Positions 33,148-40,487 of a stretch of 42,515 nucleotides of DNA are shown here, one piece after another. Source of the stretch: an uncultured Oscillospiraceae bacterium (GTDB taxonomy: Bacteria; Bacillota; Clostridia; Oscillospirales; Oscillospiraceae); NCBI GenBank assembly GCA_947589545.1, contig CANQBA010000032.1, positions 1 to 42,515 on the forward strand, read 5' to 3'. Made by a program: the position numbers and the translations under genes. Position 1 is the first letter of the stretch. Each line of letters opens with the position of its first letter. The notes beneath the pieces were generated by a model. The model was not told the DNA's origin. It saw only the letters and a program-made list of their open reading frames with translations, and ran no database searches.

Positions 33148-34020
33148 CTATATGCCCATACATTTCGGGCGAAAGGTGATGGCCTTGTTCATTTTTCTCA
33201 AAACCTGGCCGTTACCCACCTCGTAAAACGCCTCAACGCCCGCGTCTTTCATGGCGATTATGCTGTCGTACCACCTGACCTGGCCCGTGATCTGCGTCAG
33301 AAGGTTCGCTTTGATCTCGGCAAGCTCCTTAGTTGGCCTGCCGGTCACGTTGGACACGACGTAAGCCGCCGGCTCGTGAAGCTTTACCGTTTCGATTTCC
33401 TTTGTCATGATCTCGGCGGCGTTTTTCATCTGCGGACTGTGAAAAGCCGCGCTGACGTTCAGGCGCTTTACCTTGACATCTTCCCTGTCCGCAAGCCTCC
33501 CGGCTACCTTGTCAACGGCGCTCCCAGCGCCGGAAATAACGATCTGGGTTTTGGTGTTGAGATTCGCCATCACCACGTCGGGTATCCCCTCGAGATATCC
33601 CTGCAACTGGCTCTCCTCAAGGCCGAGCACCGCCGCCATGATTCCCTTGCCGTTTTCGGCGCTCATCGCCTGTCCGCGTTTGAGCACGAGCCTTAAGCCG
33701 TCGGAAAAGCTGAACACCCCCGCCGCGTAAAGGGCCGTGTACTCGCCCAGACTGTGCCCCGCCACATAGCCGTAGTCGATGCCGTCGAGCTTTGCCTTTT
33801 CCAAATACATCGCGGAACAGGTGTAGATCGCGGGCTGGGCATACTGAGTGTCCGTCAGCTTTTCCAGTGGGCCGTTGAACATCAGATCCTTCAGGTCAAA
33901 TTCGGCGACGTCGCACGCCTCGTCCAAAATTGCTTTGGCCTGCGGTAGCTGTTCATACAGCTCCTTTCCCATGCCCACCTCCTGGGATCCCTGGCCGGGA
34001 AAAAGCAGCGCGTTCACCAC
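33148..34020 (-). CDS. fabD: Malonyl-CoA:ACP transacylase
   Basis: A 290-residue MCAT. The nucleophile Ser90 lies in GHSLGEYTAL; the catalytic His is in AAFHSPQM; LFPGQGSQ starts the domain. It transfers malonyl from CoA to ACP for fatty-acid or related synthesis. GTG start with AAAGGAG upstream. The last residues (MNKAITFRPKCMGI) differ from usual FabD ends and the protein is about 15-20 residues short, consistent with recombination at its 3' end; the active-site domain is intact. It lies at the end of the transcarboxylase operon and just before the AT-rich cluster. Confidence 0.88.
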   Translation of the reverse strand: MVNALLFPGQGSQEVGMGKELYEQLPQAKAILDEACDVAEFDLKDLMFNGPLEKLTDTQYAQPAIYTCSAMYLEKAKLDGIDYGYVAGHSLGEYTALYAAGVFSFSDGLRLVLKRGQAMSAENGKGIMAAVLGLEESQLQGYLEGIPDVVMANLNTKTQIVISGAGSAVDKVAGRLADREDVKVKRLNVSAAFHSPQMKNAAEIMTKEIETVKLHEPAAYVVSNVTGRPTKELAEIKANLLTQITGQVRWYDSIIAMKDAGVEAFYEVGNGQVLRKMNKAITFRPKCMGI

Positions 34021-34039
34021 AAATCAGCTCCTTTGCTTG

Positions 34040-35584
34040 TCACAGCGGGATATTCCCGTGCTCCCTGTATCCGGCCGCAGTCCTGTTCTTGTTTCTCAAC
34101 GCCGCGAAGGCCGCCTTGATCTTTGCGCCGGTCTCCTCCGGGAGGATGACCTCGTCGATGAAGCCCCGCTCGGCCGCGATATAGGGGGTCATGTATTCGT
34201 CCTCGTATGCCTTCACCAGCCTGCTTCTCTCCGCGTCAGGGTCGGCCGAGGCTTTGATCTGTTTGCCGTACATGATATTGACGGCACCGTCGGCGCCCAT
34301 GACGGCTGTCTGGGCTATGGGCCACGCGAAAACCATATCCGCGCCCATCCCCTTGCTGTTCATGGCGATATACGCCCCGCCATACGCTTTCCGCAGGATC
34401 AGCGTCACCTTTGGCACCGTGGCCTCCGCGTAGGCGTACAGGAGCTTGGCTCCCCGGCGGATGATCCCGCCGTGCTCCTGCTTCGTCCCCGGCATGAAGC
34501 CCGGCACATCCACCAGCGTCAGGATGGGGATGTTGAAGCAGTCGCAGAACCTGACGAACCGGGCCGCTTTTTCGGAGGAATCTATGTCCAGCGAACCGGC
34601 CATGCCGCCCTGGGGGTTGTTGGCCACGATCCCCAGCGTCTCTCCCTCAAGTCTGGCAAAGCCCACCACGATATTTTTCGCGAACTGAGCCTGCACCTCA
34701 AAAAAGGAATCCTCGTCGATGAACGTATGAATAACGTCCTTTATGTTGTATATCCGCCTCTGGTTATCCGGGACTATTTCCTCAAGGCTTGCGGAATCGT
34801 CTTTCGCCGTTCCCTCGACTCTCGGCGGCCTCTGGCTCCGGTTATCCGGAAGATAGGACAAGAGGCGCTTCACCCCGTCCAGACACTGAAGGTCGTCCGG
34901 GTATGTGAAATGCGCCACGCCGCTCTTTCTGGCGTGTACCGCGGCGCCGCCCAGCTCGTTTGCCGGGACGCTCTCGCCCAGCACCGTCTTGACGACCTCC
35001 GGGCCCGTGATGAACATGTCCGCACTTTGCTCGGACATAAACACAAAGTCCGTGATGGCCGGGGAATAGCACGCCCCCCCGGCGCACGGGCCGAGGATCA
35101 CGGAGATCTGCGGTATGATCCCCGACGCTCTTGTATTCCTGTAAAAGATACCGCTGTACCCGTTCAGGGAGCTTATCCCCTCCTGGATCCTCGCGCCGCC
35201 CGAATCGTTGATGGACACATACGGGGCGGACATCTTCAGCGCCAGATCCATGATGTGGCAAATCTTGCGGGAGTGAACTTCTCCCAGCGTGCCGCCCTGC
35301 ACCGTAAAATCCTGTGCCGAGGCGTAGACGACCCGGCCGTTGATCGTTCCATAGCCCGTGATCACACCGTCCCCGGGAACCGGTTTCCTGTCCGACCCGG
35401 CCCGATCCGGCATCATCAGCGTGTTGATCTCCACAAAAGAGCCCTCGTCAAAGAGATAGTCGAGCCTTTCCCGGGCCGTCCGCTTGCCCTTGCCGTGCTG
35501 GCTGTCTATCCTTGCCTGTCCGCCGCCGGCGTACGCCGTCTCCCGGCGTCTTTCAAGCTCCGCCCTGTATTTCCCGTCCCACAT
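34040..35584 (-). CDS. PccB/12S-type acyl-CoA carboxyltransferase
   Basis: A 514-residue carboxyltransferase of the AccD/PccB/MmdA family with two crotonase-like domains. Recognisable segments are GTINGRVVYASAQDFTVQGG (CoA-binding domain), SINDSGGARIQEG, GPCAGGACYSPA and VDVPGFMPGTKQEHGGIIRRGAKLLYAYAEATVPKVTLI. It transfers CO2 between carboxybiotin and acyl-CoA. FabD next to it suggests acetyl-CoA/malonyl-CoA rather than propionyl-CoA/methylmalonyl-CoA, but that residue-level specificity is not decided here. AAAGGT precedes the ATG. It is 15 bases after the OadA-like gene. Confidence 0.85.
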   Translation of the reverse strand: MWDGKYRAELERRRETAYAGGGQARIDSQHGKGKRTARERLDYLFDEGSFVEINTLMMPDRAGSDRKPVPGDGVITGYGTINGRVVYASAQDFTVQGGTLGEVHSRKICHIMDLALKMSAPYVSINDSGGARIQEGISSLNGYSGIFYRNTRASGIIPQISVILGPCAGGACYSPAITDFVFMSEQSADMFITGPEVVKTVLGESVPANELGGAAVHARKSGVAHFTYPDDLQCLDGVKRLLSYLPDNRSQRPPRVEGTAKDDSASLEEIVPDNQRRIYNIKDVIHTFIDEDSFFEVQAQFAKNIVVGFARLEGETLGIVANNPQGGMAGSLDIDSSEKAARFVRFCDCFNIPILTLVDVPGFMPGTKQEHGGIIRRGAKLLYAYAEATVPKVTLILRKAYGGAYIAMNSKGMGADMVFAWPIAQTAVMGADGAVNIMYGKQIKASADPDAERSRLVKAYEDEYMTPYIAAERGFIDEVILPEETGAKIKAAFAALRNKNRTAAGYREHGNIPL

Positions 35585-35599
35585 GTTTGGTTTTACCTT

Positions 35600-36991
35600 T
35601 CAAATGTTATTTCCGTCCCATTCAACAACGATCTCATGGATGTTCTCCCGTTTTCTTATGAACTCCGGCGCCACCTGAGGGAACAGTGCGCAGCTCAAAA
35701 GATCCTCGGTACTCCGGCATATACCGCCGTATTCGTCCCGGATCTTGCCCATCTCCGGTTCTATGAGATCTGCGGGCCGGCATCGGATGATCTCATCCCC
35801 GCCGATAGCCCGTCTCCTAACGTCCTCATTCACTTCTCCCGGCAGCTGACCGTACTCGCCCCGAAGCAGGGCCTTCGCCTCTTTTGTGAAGCTCCTGTAT
35901 CGCCCCATCAGGACGTTCAACACCGCCTGGGAGCCTATGATCTGACTGGTGGGCGTCACCAGCGGCGGATACCCAAAGTCCGCCCGCACCGCCGGAACCT
36001 CCCGGAGGACATCCTCGAGCCTGTTTTCCGCGTTGGCCTGCCTGAGCTGAGAGATGAGATTTGACAGCATCCCGCCCGGCACCTGATAGAGCAGCGTGTT
36101 GGGATCGGCCCGGAGGACTTTGGTGCTTATAAGTCCCTCCGTCTCCATCCGCGCCGCCACCGTCTTGAAATGGCTCGCGGCCTCGTTCAACTTTTTCAGA
36201 TCCAGCCCGGTGTCCCGGCCCGTCCCTCTCAGCGCCGCCACCATCGATTCCGTCCCCGGCTGGGACGACCCGTTGGCAAAGGGCGACAGCGCGCAATCTA
36301 TGATGTCCACGCCCGCCATCGCGGCGGCCAGATAGACCATCGAGCCGGTGCCCGCCGTGTTGTGCGTGTGGAGGTGGATGGGGATATCCAGCTCCGCTTT
36401 CAGCTTATATATGAGGCTGTAGGCGTCGCTCGGGAGCAGAAGATTTGCCATATCCTTGACGCAGATCACATCGGCGCCCAGCGTCTTCAGCTCTCTGGCC
36501 TTTTGAATGAAATATTCCTCGCTGTGCACGGAGCTCGTGGTGTAGCTCAAGGCCGCCTCCACGGTACCGCCGCTTTTCTTGACCGCCCGTATGGCCGTCT
36601 CCATATTCCGAACATCGTTCAGCGCGTCAAAGACGCGAACGATGTCTATGCCGTTCTCAATGGATTTCTGAACAAACGTCTCCACAACGTCGTCAGCATA
36701 GTGCCGGTATCCCAGAAGGTTCTGCCCCCGCAGGAGCATTTGCAGCTTTGTCTTTGGGAGCGCTCTGCGCAGCTGTCTCAGTCTCTCCCAGGGATCCTCT
36801 TTTAAAAAACGCATACAGGCGTCAAATGTCGCCCCGCCCCAGCACTCCAGGGACCAGTAACCGATATCGTCCAGTATCTCACAGGCGGGGAGCATATCCT
36901 CGACCCGCATCCTTGTGGCGGCCTGGGACTGGTGCGCGTCTCGAAGAATCGTATCGGTTATGTATAGCTGCTTTCCCCTGAACTCCAACAC
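35600..36991 (-). CDS. OadA/5S-type carboxyltransferase subunit
   Basis: A 463-residue DRE-TIM barrel protein of the oxaloacetate decarboxylase alpha/pyruvate carboxylase B/transcarboxylase 5S group. Signatures: ITDTILRDAHQSQAATRM (metal Asp18), ADVICVKDMANLL (Lys that is carboxylated in relatives) and IHLHTHNTAGTG (metal His pair). No C-terminal biotinyl domain is present; the biotin carrier is the separate protein at 36995. GTG start at 36991 with GGAGG lying inside the carrier gene end. It would move CO2 from oxaloacetate to biotin. Confidence 0.88.
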   Translation of the reverse strand: MLEFRGKQLYITDTILRDAHQSQAATRMRVEDMLPACEILDDIGYWSLECWGGATFDACMRFLKEDPWERLRQLRRALPKTKLQMLLRGQNLLGYRHYADDVVETFVQKSIENGIDIVRVFDALNDVRNMETAIRAVKKSGGTVEAALSYTTSSVHSEEYFIQKARELKTLGADVICVKDMANLLLPSDAYSLIYKLKAELDIPIHLHTHNTAGTGSMVYLAAAMAGVDIIDCALSPFANGSSQPGTESMVAALRGTGRDTGLDLKKLNEAASHFKTVAARMETEGLISTKVLRADPNTLLYQVPGGMLSNLISQLRQANAENRLEDVLREVPAVRADFGYPPLVTPTSQIIGSQAVLNVLMGRYRSFTKEAKALLRGEYGQLPGEVNEDVRRRAIGGDEIIRCRPADLIEPEMGKIRDEYGGICRSTEDLLSCALFPQVAPEFIRKRENIHEIVVEWDGNNI

Positions 36992-36994
36992 GGT

Positions 36995-37360
36995 TTATGC
37001 CTCCAACTCCATAAGCGGGGCGTCCGCCGCGACAGTCTGGCCCTCCGCCACAAAAACCGCGCTGACCTTCCCCGCTTTTGGGGCGCACACCTCGTTTTCC
37101 ATCTTCATGGCTTCAAGGAGCAGGAGCACGTCACCCTCGGCGACCATATCGCCCGGCTTTACCATAATTTGAAGGATATTTCCAGGCATCGGAGCCGTTA
37201 TGGTGTTGGGACCGGCCTCGGCTGTCTTCTCCGGCACGGGAGCGGGTCTTGGTTCTTCGCCCTTAGGCGTCTCAAGCTTCTTTTTGGGATTCCCCTCCTC
37301 AATAAGCTCAATTTCCATTTCGTAAGTTTTGCCGCCTATTTTTATTCTGTAAAGGCTCAT
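36995..37360 (-). CDS. Biotin carboxyl carrier protein
   Basis: A 121-residue carrier. The C-terminal biotinyl domain (about 52-121) has the EAMKMEN motif with Lys86 as the biotinylation site. The middle is a Pro/Glu/Lys-rich linker and the first 20 residues form a short N-terminal strand block (MSLYRIKIGGKTYEMEI). It serves the 5S-like and 12S-like subunits next to it. The start overlaps the 41-residue protein gene by four bases (ATGA). Confidence 0.92.
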   Translation of the reverse strand: MSLYRIKIGGKTYEMEIELIEEGNPKKKLETPKGEEPRPAPVPEKTAEAGPNTITAPMPGNILQIMVKPGDMVAEGDVLLLLEAMKMENEVCAPKAGKVSAVFVAEGQTVAADAPLMELEA

Positions 37361-37482
37361 TCAGCGTCCTCCTGCGCGTCATTGACCTCTTTAAATGAGA
37401 TCACTCTGACTTTTCTCACATCTGTACCCAATTCCTCCGCGACAGCCGCCACGGTCATGGCTACAATTTCATCGAGTTCCAT
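37357..37482 (-). CDS. MmdE/OadG-C-terminus-like small subunit, 41 aa
   Basis: A 41-residue protein (MELDEIVAMTVAAVAEELGT, then KVRVISFKEV) with a Shine-Dalgarno AGGAGG 6 bases upstream. It resembles the cytoplasmic C-terminal tail of OadG (a helix followed by the IRVRSI element) without the membrane helix. Veillonella methylmalonyl-CoA decarboxylase has such a small epsilon subunit (MmdE), which stabilises the complex. This gene is the first of the operon, overlapping the biotin carrier gene, so it is probably an assembly factor or minor subunit of the transcarboxylase. Confidence 0.65.
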   Translation of the reverse strand: MELDEIVAMTVAAVAEELGTDVRKVRVISFKEVNDAQEDAE

Positions 37483-37606
37483 AATTTTCCTCCTGCTCCA
37501 TCTGTTAAAGCGGAGCATATTGTTCTCCCGGAAGAATAACCAGAAAAATACTCAAGGCCAGGCGCTCAAGCACATGGGAGACCTTGGGGACATATTGCTT
37601 ATGCGT

Positions 37607-37622
37607 TTTGAATTTAACCAAA
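37607..37622. promoter_or_regulatory. Possible operator in the transcarboxylase leader
   Basis: TTTGAATTTAACCAAA is a partial palindrome (TTTG...CAAA) some 35 bases downstream of the -10 box. Fatty-acid regulators often bind such TTTG/CAAA sites, but length and core do not match FabT or FapR. Low confidence. Confidence 0.25.
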
Positions 37623-37655
37623 GCTTGAGAAACGCGACAAGGTTTTCGAAATATC

Positions 37656-37684
37656 ATTATAACATTTCTGCCGAATACGTACAA
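37656..37684 (-). promoter_or_regulatory. Promoter for the transcarboxylase-fabD operon
   Basis: Minus strand TTGTAC (37679-37684), a 17-base spacer and TATAAT (37656-37661). It can drive the small subunit, carrier, OadA-like, PccB-like and fabD genes, and possibly the AT-rich cluster downstream. Confidence 0.75.
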
Positions 37685-38098
37685 GCCTTTTTTGATAAAA
37701 ATAATAACACGAATGTAAGGGCCGCAGGCAAAAAATTAAGGTAACCCTTACACTTCGTTCCATTTTTTGCTTTTTTGCATAGCAGACACGCTGCGGAACA
37801 CGTGGAGGCGGGTAGGGTCAGCCTATCGCTGGACTGAAGTTTTATGTGTGCCGGACGGTTCTTTCAAGCACCAATGAGTAGGGCTTTGCACCCTGTAACC
37901 TTATCTTTGAAGAGACGGATTACTTCAATCTTTCAGCGAACGTCCAGTCAACCGTTTACGGAGGCAGAGCTGAAAAAGCTGTGGGACGCCTACGGATCCG
38001 GTGAAAGTTTCACAGGTGATTTTGATGGTATTTGCGAGTACGCCGCAGGACGTTTCACTCCCGTTTCGGGTTTAACTTTTTGGGTGAAAATGCAGACA
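37685..38098. other. Intergenic stretch without a supported gene
   Basis: About 415 bases. An imperfect inverted repeat (ACGAATGTAAGGG...CCCTTACACTTCGT, about 37710-37758) is present near the left. An open frame at 37844-38110 (+) reads PFTEAELKKLWDAYGSGESF but has no Shine-Dalgarno and no family that I can recognise. It could be a leftover of a mobile element. Confidence 0.4.
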
Positions 38099-38143
38099 AA
38101 AAGGGCTTAAAAACCGCTAAATCAGCGATTTTTAAGCCCTTTT
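38099..38143. terminator. Terminator beside the tRNA-Ser fragment
   Basis: A long stem (AAAAGGGCTTAAAAA... with ...TTTTTAAGCCCTTTT) with one mismatch, closing on an AAATC loop. It lies at the 3' end of the tRNA fragment on the minus strand and would end its transcript. Confidence 0.8.
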
Positions 38144-38203
38144 GGCGCGGAAGGAGGGATTTGAACCCTCGCTCGGCTCAACACCGACTACTCCCTTAGC
38201 AGG
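38143..38203 (-). tRNA. tRNA-Ser(GCU) 3' fragment, prophage attachment site
   Basis: The minus strand shows only the 3' part of a serine tRNA: anticodon loop CTGCTAA (anticodon GCT at 38198-38200), anticodon 3' stem, a class II variable arm (TCGG...CCGA), T-arm GAGGG TTCAAAT CCCTC, acceptor strand CTTCCGC and an encoded GCCA end. The D arm and acceptor 5' strand are absent; upstream sequence breaks off inside the anticodon 5' stem and does not fit tRNA. This is the remnant left where a phage integrated into the tRNA gene. The intact tRNA copy should be at the other prophage end, outside the window. Confidence 0.85.
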
Positions 38204-38338
38204 GGCGTGAAAGCGGTTAATTCCGTAAGGAAACGGCCATTTTGATAACTATTTTGTTAACTATAAAATAATTTTCCCGGGGTTGCGTGAGGACGGCAGA
38301 GAATCGTACAGCATATGCCTATAGCTCCATCCTCCTCC

Positions 38339-38358
38339 GCCCCGCCTTTCGGCGGGGC
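38339..38358. terminator. Hairpin downstream of the endolysin gene
   Basis: An 8-bp stem GCCCCGCC/GGCGGGGC with TTTC loop. It lies 3' of the phage lysis genes. It has no long U tract. Confidence 0.55.
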
Positions 38359-38418
38359 TTTGAGGAAACACTACCCCCGGCGTACCCTGTGCCGAAACGC
38401 CGGGAGGAGCGGACTGGA

Positions 38419-39252
38419 TTACTTGCTGTACAGGCCCATCCTGTCATTGATCACCAGGATCCGCAGGGCGTCCTCGCTCAGATGGAGATCTGCGGGATAC
38501 CCCTCCGCGTCCTTGGCCTCCGAGCCGCCGCGCAAGGCGTTGGCCATGCAAAGCTTCTCGATCGTAGGCGCGGCCCAGCTTGCCTCTGCCCGGATCTGGC
38601 TCACCGTATCATAGGTTTTCATGCCTTCTTCCTCCTTTTGCTCTGTCATAAGATCTTTCACGTCCTGCCGGAACCCGTCCATGGAACACCCCATGCGCGG
38701 GAACCAATTTTCTACGTCAGAGTGAGTTGACGCTATCCCACGACGCGCACCCTCCTTGTGGCAGATGACAACGCCGTCCGCCAGCGGGTCGAGCCCATAG
38801 AGCTTGCAAAGGTAAGCCGTGAACTCAACGGCCTCTTTGTACACCGACCGGAAGTACACCGGATCGTCCAGGTTATCTTCACAAATCTCAAAAGCAATGT
38901 GCGTGGCGTTCCCGCTACCATTCGGGCCGTAATAGCAGTGCCACGCCTGCATCTCCCACGGGAGCGTCTGCACCGTGGCAATAGAACCGTCCGCCAGCTT
39001 GCCGATGAAGGCGTGGACGCACTTGCGCTTGTTTGGATCGTCGATGTGTCGGTTCCAATGATTCCCGTTGCTGTTCTTCCCCAGCGCGGCGATCAGCCCG
39101 TCATAATTTTCCTGCCCCGCCACCGGCTGGACGTACCGCCGCAGGTTGGGATTATTCACTCCGGTGGAATGTACCATCACGCCCCGGGGCTTCATCCCCG
39201 CCCCGGCTTTGTAACAGTCGTTTTCAATGAGGAGGCATTTCATCAGTTTCAT
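38419..39252 (-). CDS. Phage endolysin, N-acetylmuramoyl-L-alanine amidase
   Basis: A 277-residue lysin. The N-terminal amidase-2/PGRP-like domain (about 20-185) carries zinc-site candidates in MVHSTGVNN (His), NATHIAFEICED, and VICHKEGARRGIASTHSDVE (His). The C-terminal part (about 205-277) is a helix-rich domain, likely wall-binding. It cuts the bond between MurNAc and L-Ala. AAAGGG lies 6 bases before the ATG. It overlaps the end of the holin gene by 29 bases, giving a standard lysis cassette. Confidence 0.87.
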   Translation of the reverse strand: MKLMKCLLIENDCYKAGAGMKPRGVMVHSTGVNNPNLRRYVQPVAGQENYDGLIAALGKNSNGNHWNRHIDDPNKRKCVHAFIGKLADGSIATVQTLPWEMQAWHCYYGPNGSGNATHIAFEICEDNLDDPVYFRSVYKEAVEFTAYLCKLYGLDPLADGVVICHKEGARRGIASTHSDVENWFPRMGCSMDGFRQDVKDLMTEQKEEEGMKTYDTVSQIRAEASWAAPTIEKLCMANALRGGSEAKDAEGYPADLHLSEDALRILVINDRMGLYSK

Positions 39253-39739
39253 CGTTGTCCCTTTCTTCCGCGTCCGCTTCGTCGGTCAGGGCCTCGCCGG
39301 TCTTATCTACGGCGGTCTTGCCGATGGCCAGCAGCTTCGGCAGCCACTTGGGGATCGGTGCTCCGAGGGTGACTGCGTTCTCCGCCACACTCCCCAGCTC
39401 CGTCAGGATGTACCACACCAGCACCACCGGCGTAACCAGCCCCCTGAAATCAAAGGGGAGGCTGATGACAGGCAAAAACGTCAATACCGCCCACAAAACC
39501 AGATCCGTCCCGGCGGACACCAGCACCACCCAGACCATGCCCAGCTTATGCCGCGCCCCGGCCCGCGCCTTTTCGCTGGACCACTCACCCGTCAGCCAGG
39601 CGCCCACGCACCCGGTCACGTAGTCCAGCACCATGCAGACGATCCAGCCCACCACGAGCCAGCCCATCCACCCCCAGAGTCCCGTGAGGACCCCGGCCAG
39701 CGCCGCGATCCACAGCTTTATTTTATTTACCGTTTCCAT
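39224..39739 (-). CDS. Phage holin (holin 4/phi-LC3-like)
   Basis: A 171-residue membrane protein with three or four hydrophobic segments (about 8-30, 30-48, 75-98 and 106-124) and the family element VLDYVTGCVGAWLTGEWSSE followed by KLGMVWVVLVSAGTD. Holins of this type form lesions that let the endolysin reach the wall. A long acidic tail (ADAEERDNDETDEMPPH) ends it. AAAGGAGAT lies upstream of the ATG. It overlaps the amidase start. Confidence 0.87.
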   Translation of the reverse strand: METVNKIKLWIAALAGVLTGLWGWMGWLVVGWIVCMVLDYVTGCVGAWLTGEWSSEKARAGARHKLGMVWVVLVSAGTDLVLWAVLTFLPVISLPFDFRGLVTPVVLVWYILTELGSVAENAVTLGAPIPKWLPKLLAIGKTAVDKTGEALTDEADAEERDNDETDEMPPH

Positions 39740-39842
39740 GTTTTTATCTCCTTTCGCTTTTTACACTCCCTCCGGGTTTTTGTCTCGGATGGTATCCCAA
39801 TTTGTGACGTTAAGCTCTACAGCTTTACCACCTTCAATGTCC

Positions 39843-40487
39843 TCACCTCCCGTAATTGCGCGTCCGCCGGTCAAACTCGGCGGCTACACCGTCCAGCTCC
39901 GTCGCCTCAAGCGCCGGGAAGAAGGTGGAGGTGAACATCAGCTCACTATAGGCGCACTGCCAGAGTAAAAACCCGCTCAGCCGCTGCTCCCCGCCCGTGC
40001 GCAGGATCATATCCGGCTCCGGCGCCCAGGAGAGGGCGGCGTCCAGCTCCTCCCGCGTCCTGGCCCCGGCCTCCACGGCCCGGGCGATCTCGTCCCGCCC
40101 GCCGTAGTCCACGCAGATGTTAAGGGTCAGGGCGGTGCAGGACGCCGTGGCGGCCTCCATGTCCTCCATGACCTCCACCACATCCGCCGGGACGCGATCC
40201 CGCCGGCCGCGGAAGCACACCCGCACACCCCGGGCCACATACCAGCCCTTGTTGCTGGCAAAATACGTCCGGATCAGCCTCCGGAGGTGGTTCAGCTCCT
40301 CCTTTGACCGCTTCCAATTCTCCGTGGAGAAGCAATAGAGGGTGAGGTAATCCACCCACCGGTCAATAGCCCAGTCGCAACATCGGCCAATGACCGTGAT
40401 CCCCTGCGCGTGCCCCGCCTCCGGGGGGAGGCCGTTGGCCTTGGCCCACCGCCTGTTGCCGTCACAAATGATTGCAAGATGTCTCAT
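39843..40487 (-). CDS. Undecaprenyl diphosphate synthase homologue on prophage
   Basis: A 214-residue cis-prenyltransferase, somewhat shorter than host UppS (about 240-250). Conserved elements are MRHLAIICDGNRRWAKANG with catalytic Asp9, the GH pair in EAGHAQG, LTLYCFSTENWKRSKEE, ICVDYGGRDEI and DMILRTGGEQRLSGFLLW. It condenses farnesyl-PP with isopentenyl-PP to make a long-chain Z-polyprenyl diphosphate, the wall lipid carrier. The ATG at 40487 overlaps the preceding glycosyltransferase stop (ATGA). It ends with a strong GGAGGTGA site beyond its stop. Encoded in a prophage next to lysis genes. Confidence 0.88.
   Translation of the reverse strand: MRHLAIICDGNRRWAKANGLPPEAGHAQGITVIGRCCDWAIDRWVDYLTLYCFSTENWKRSKEELNHLRRLIRTYFASNKGWYVARGVRVCFRGRRDRVPADVVEVMEDMEAATASCTALTLNICVDYGGRDEIARAVEAGARTREELDAALSWAPEPDMILRTGGEQRLSGFLLWQCAYSELMFTSTFFPALEATELDGVAAEFDRRTRNYGR

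Noticed and set aside
33848-36064. 738-codon plus-strand frame opposite fabD and the carboxyltransferase genes
   Set aside because: The opposite strand encodes conserved enzymes over the whole span; the plus-strand product has no recognisable domain and is rich in Arg/His/Pro.
37844-38110. Plus-strand 88-codon gene
   Set aside because: No Shine-Dalgarno at any start and no family that I can recognise; kept as an undefined open frame in the intergenic entry.
38143-38290. Complete tRNA-Ser gene
   Set aside because: The sequence 5' of the anticodon loop does not form an anticodon stem, D arm or the 5' acceptor strand, so only the 3' part is present.
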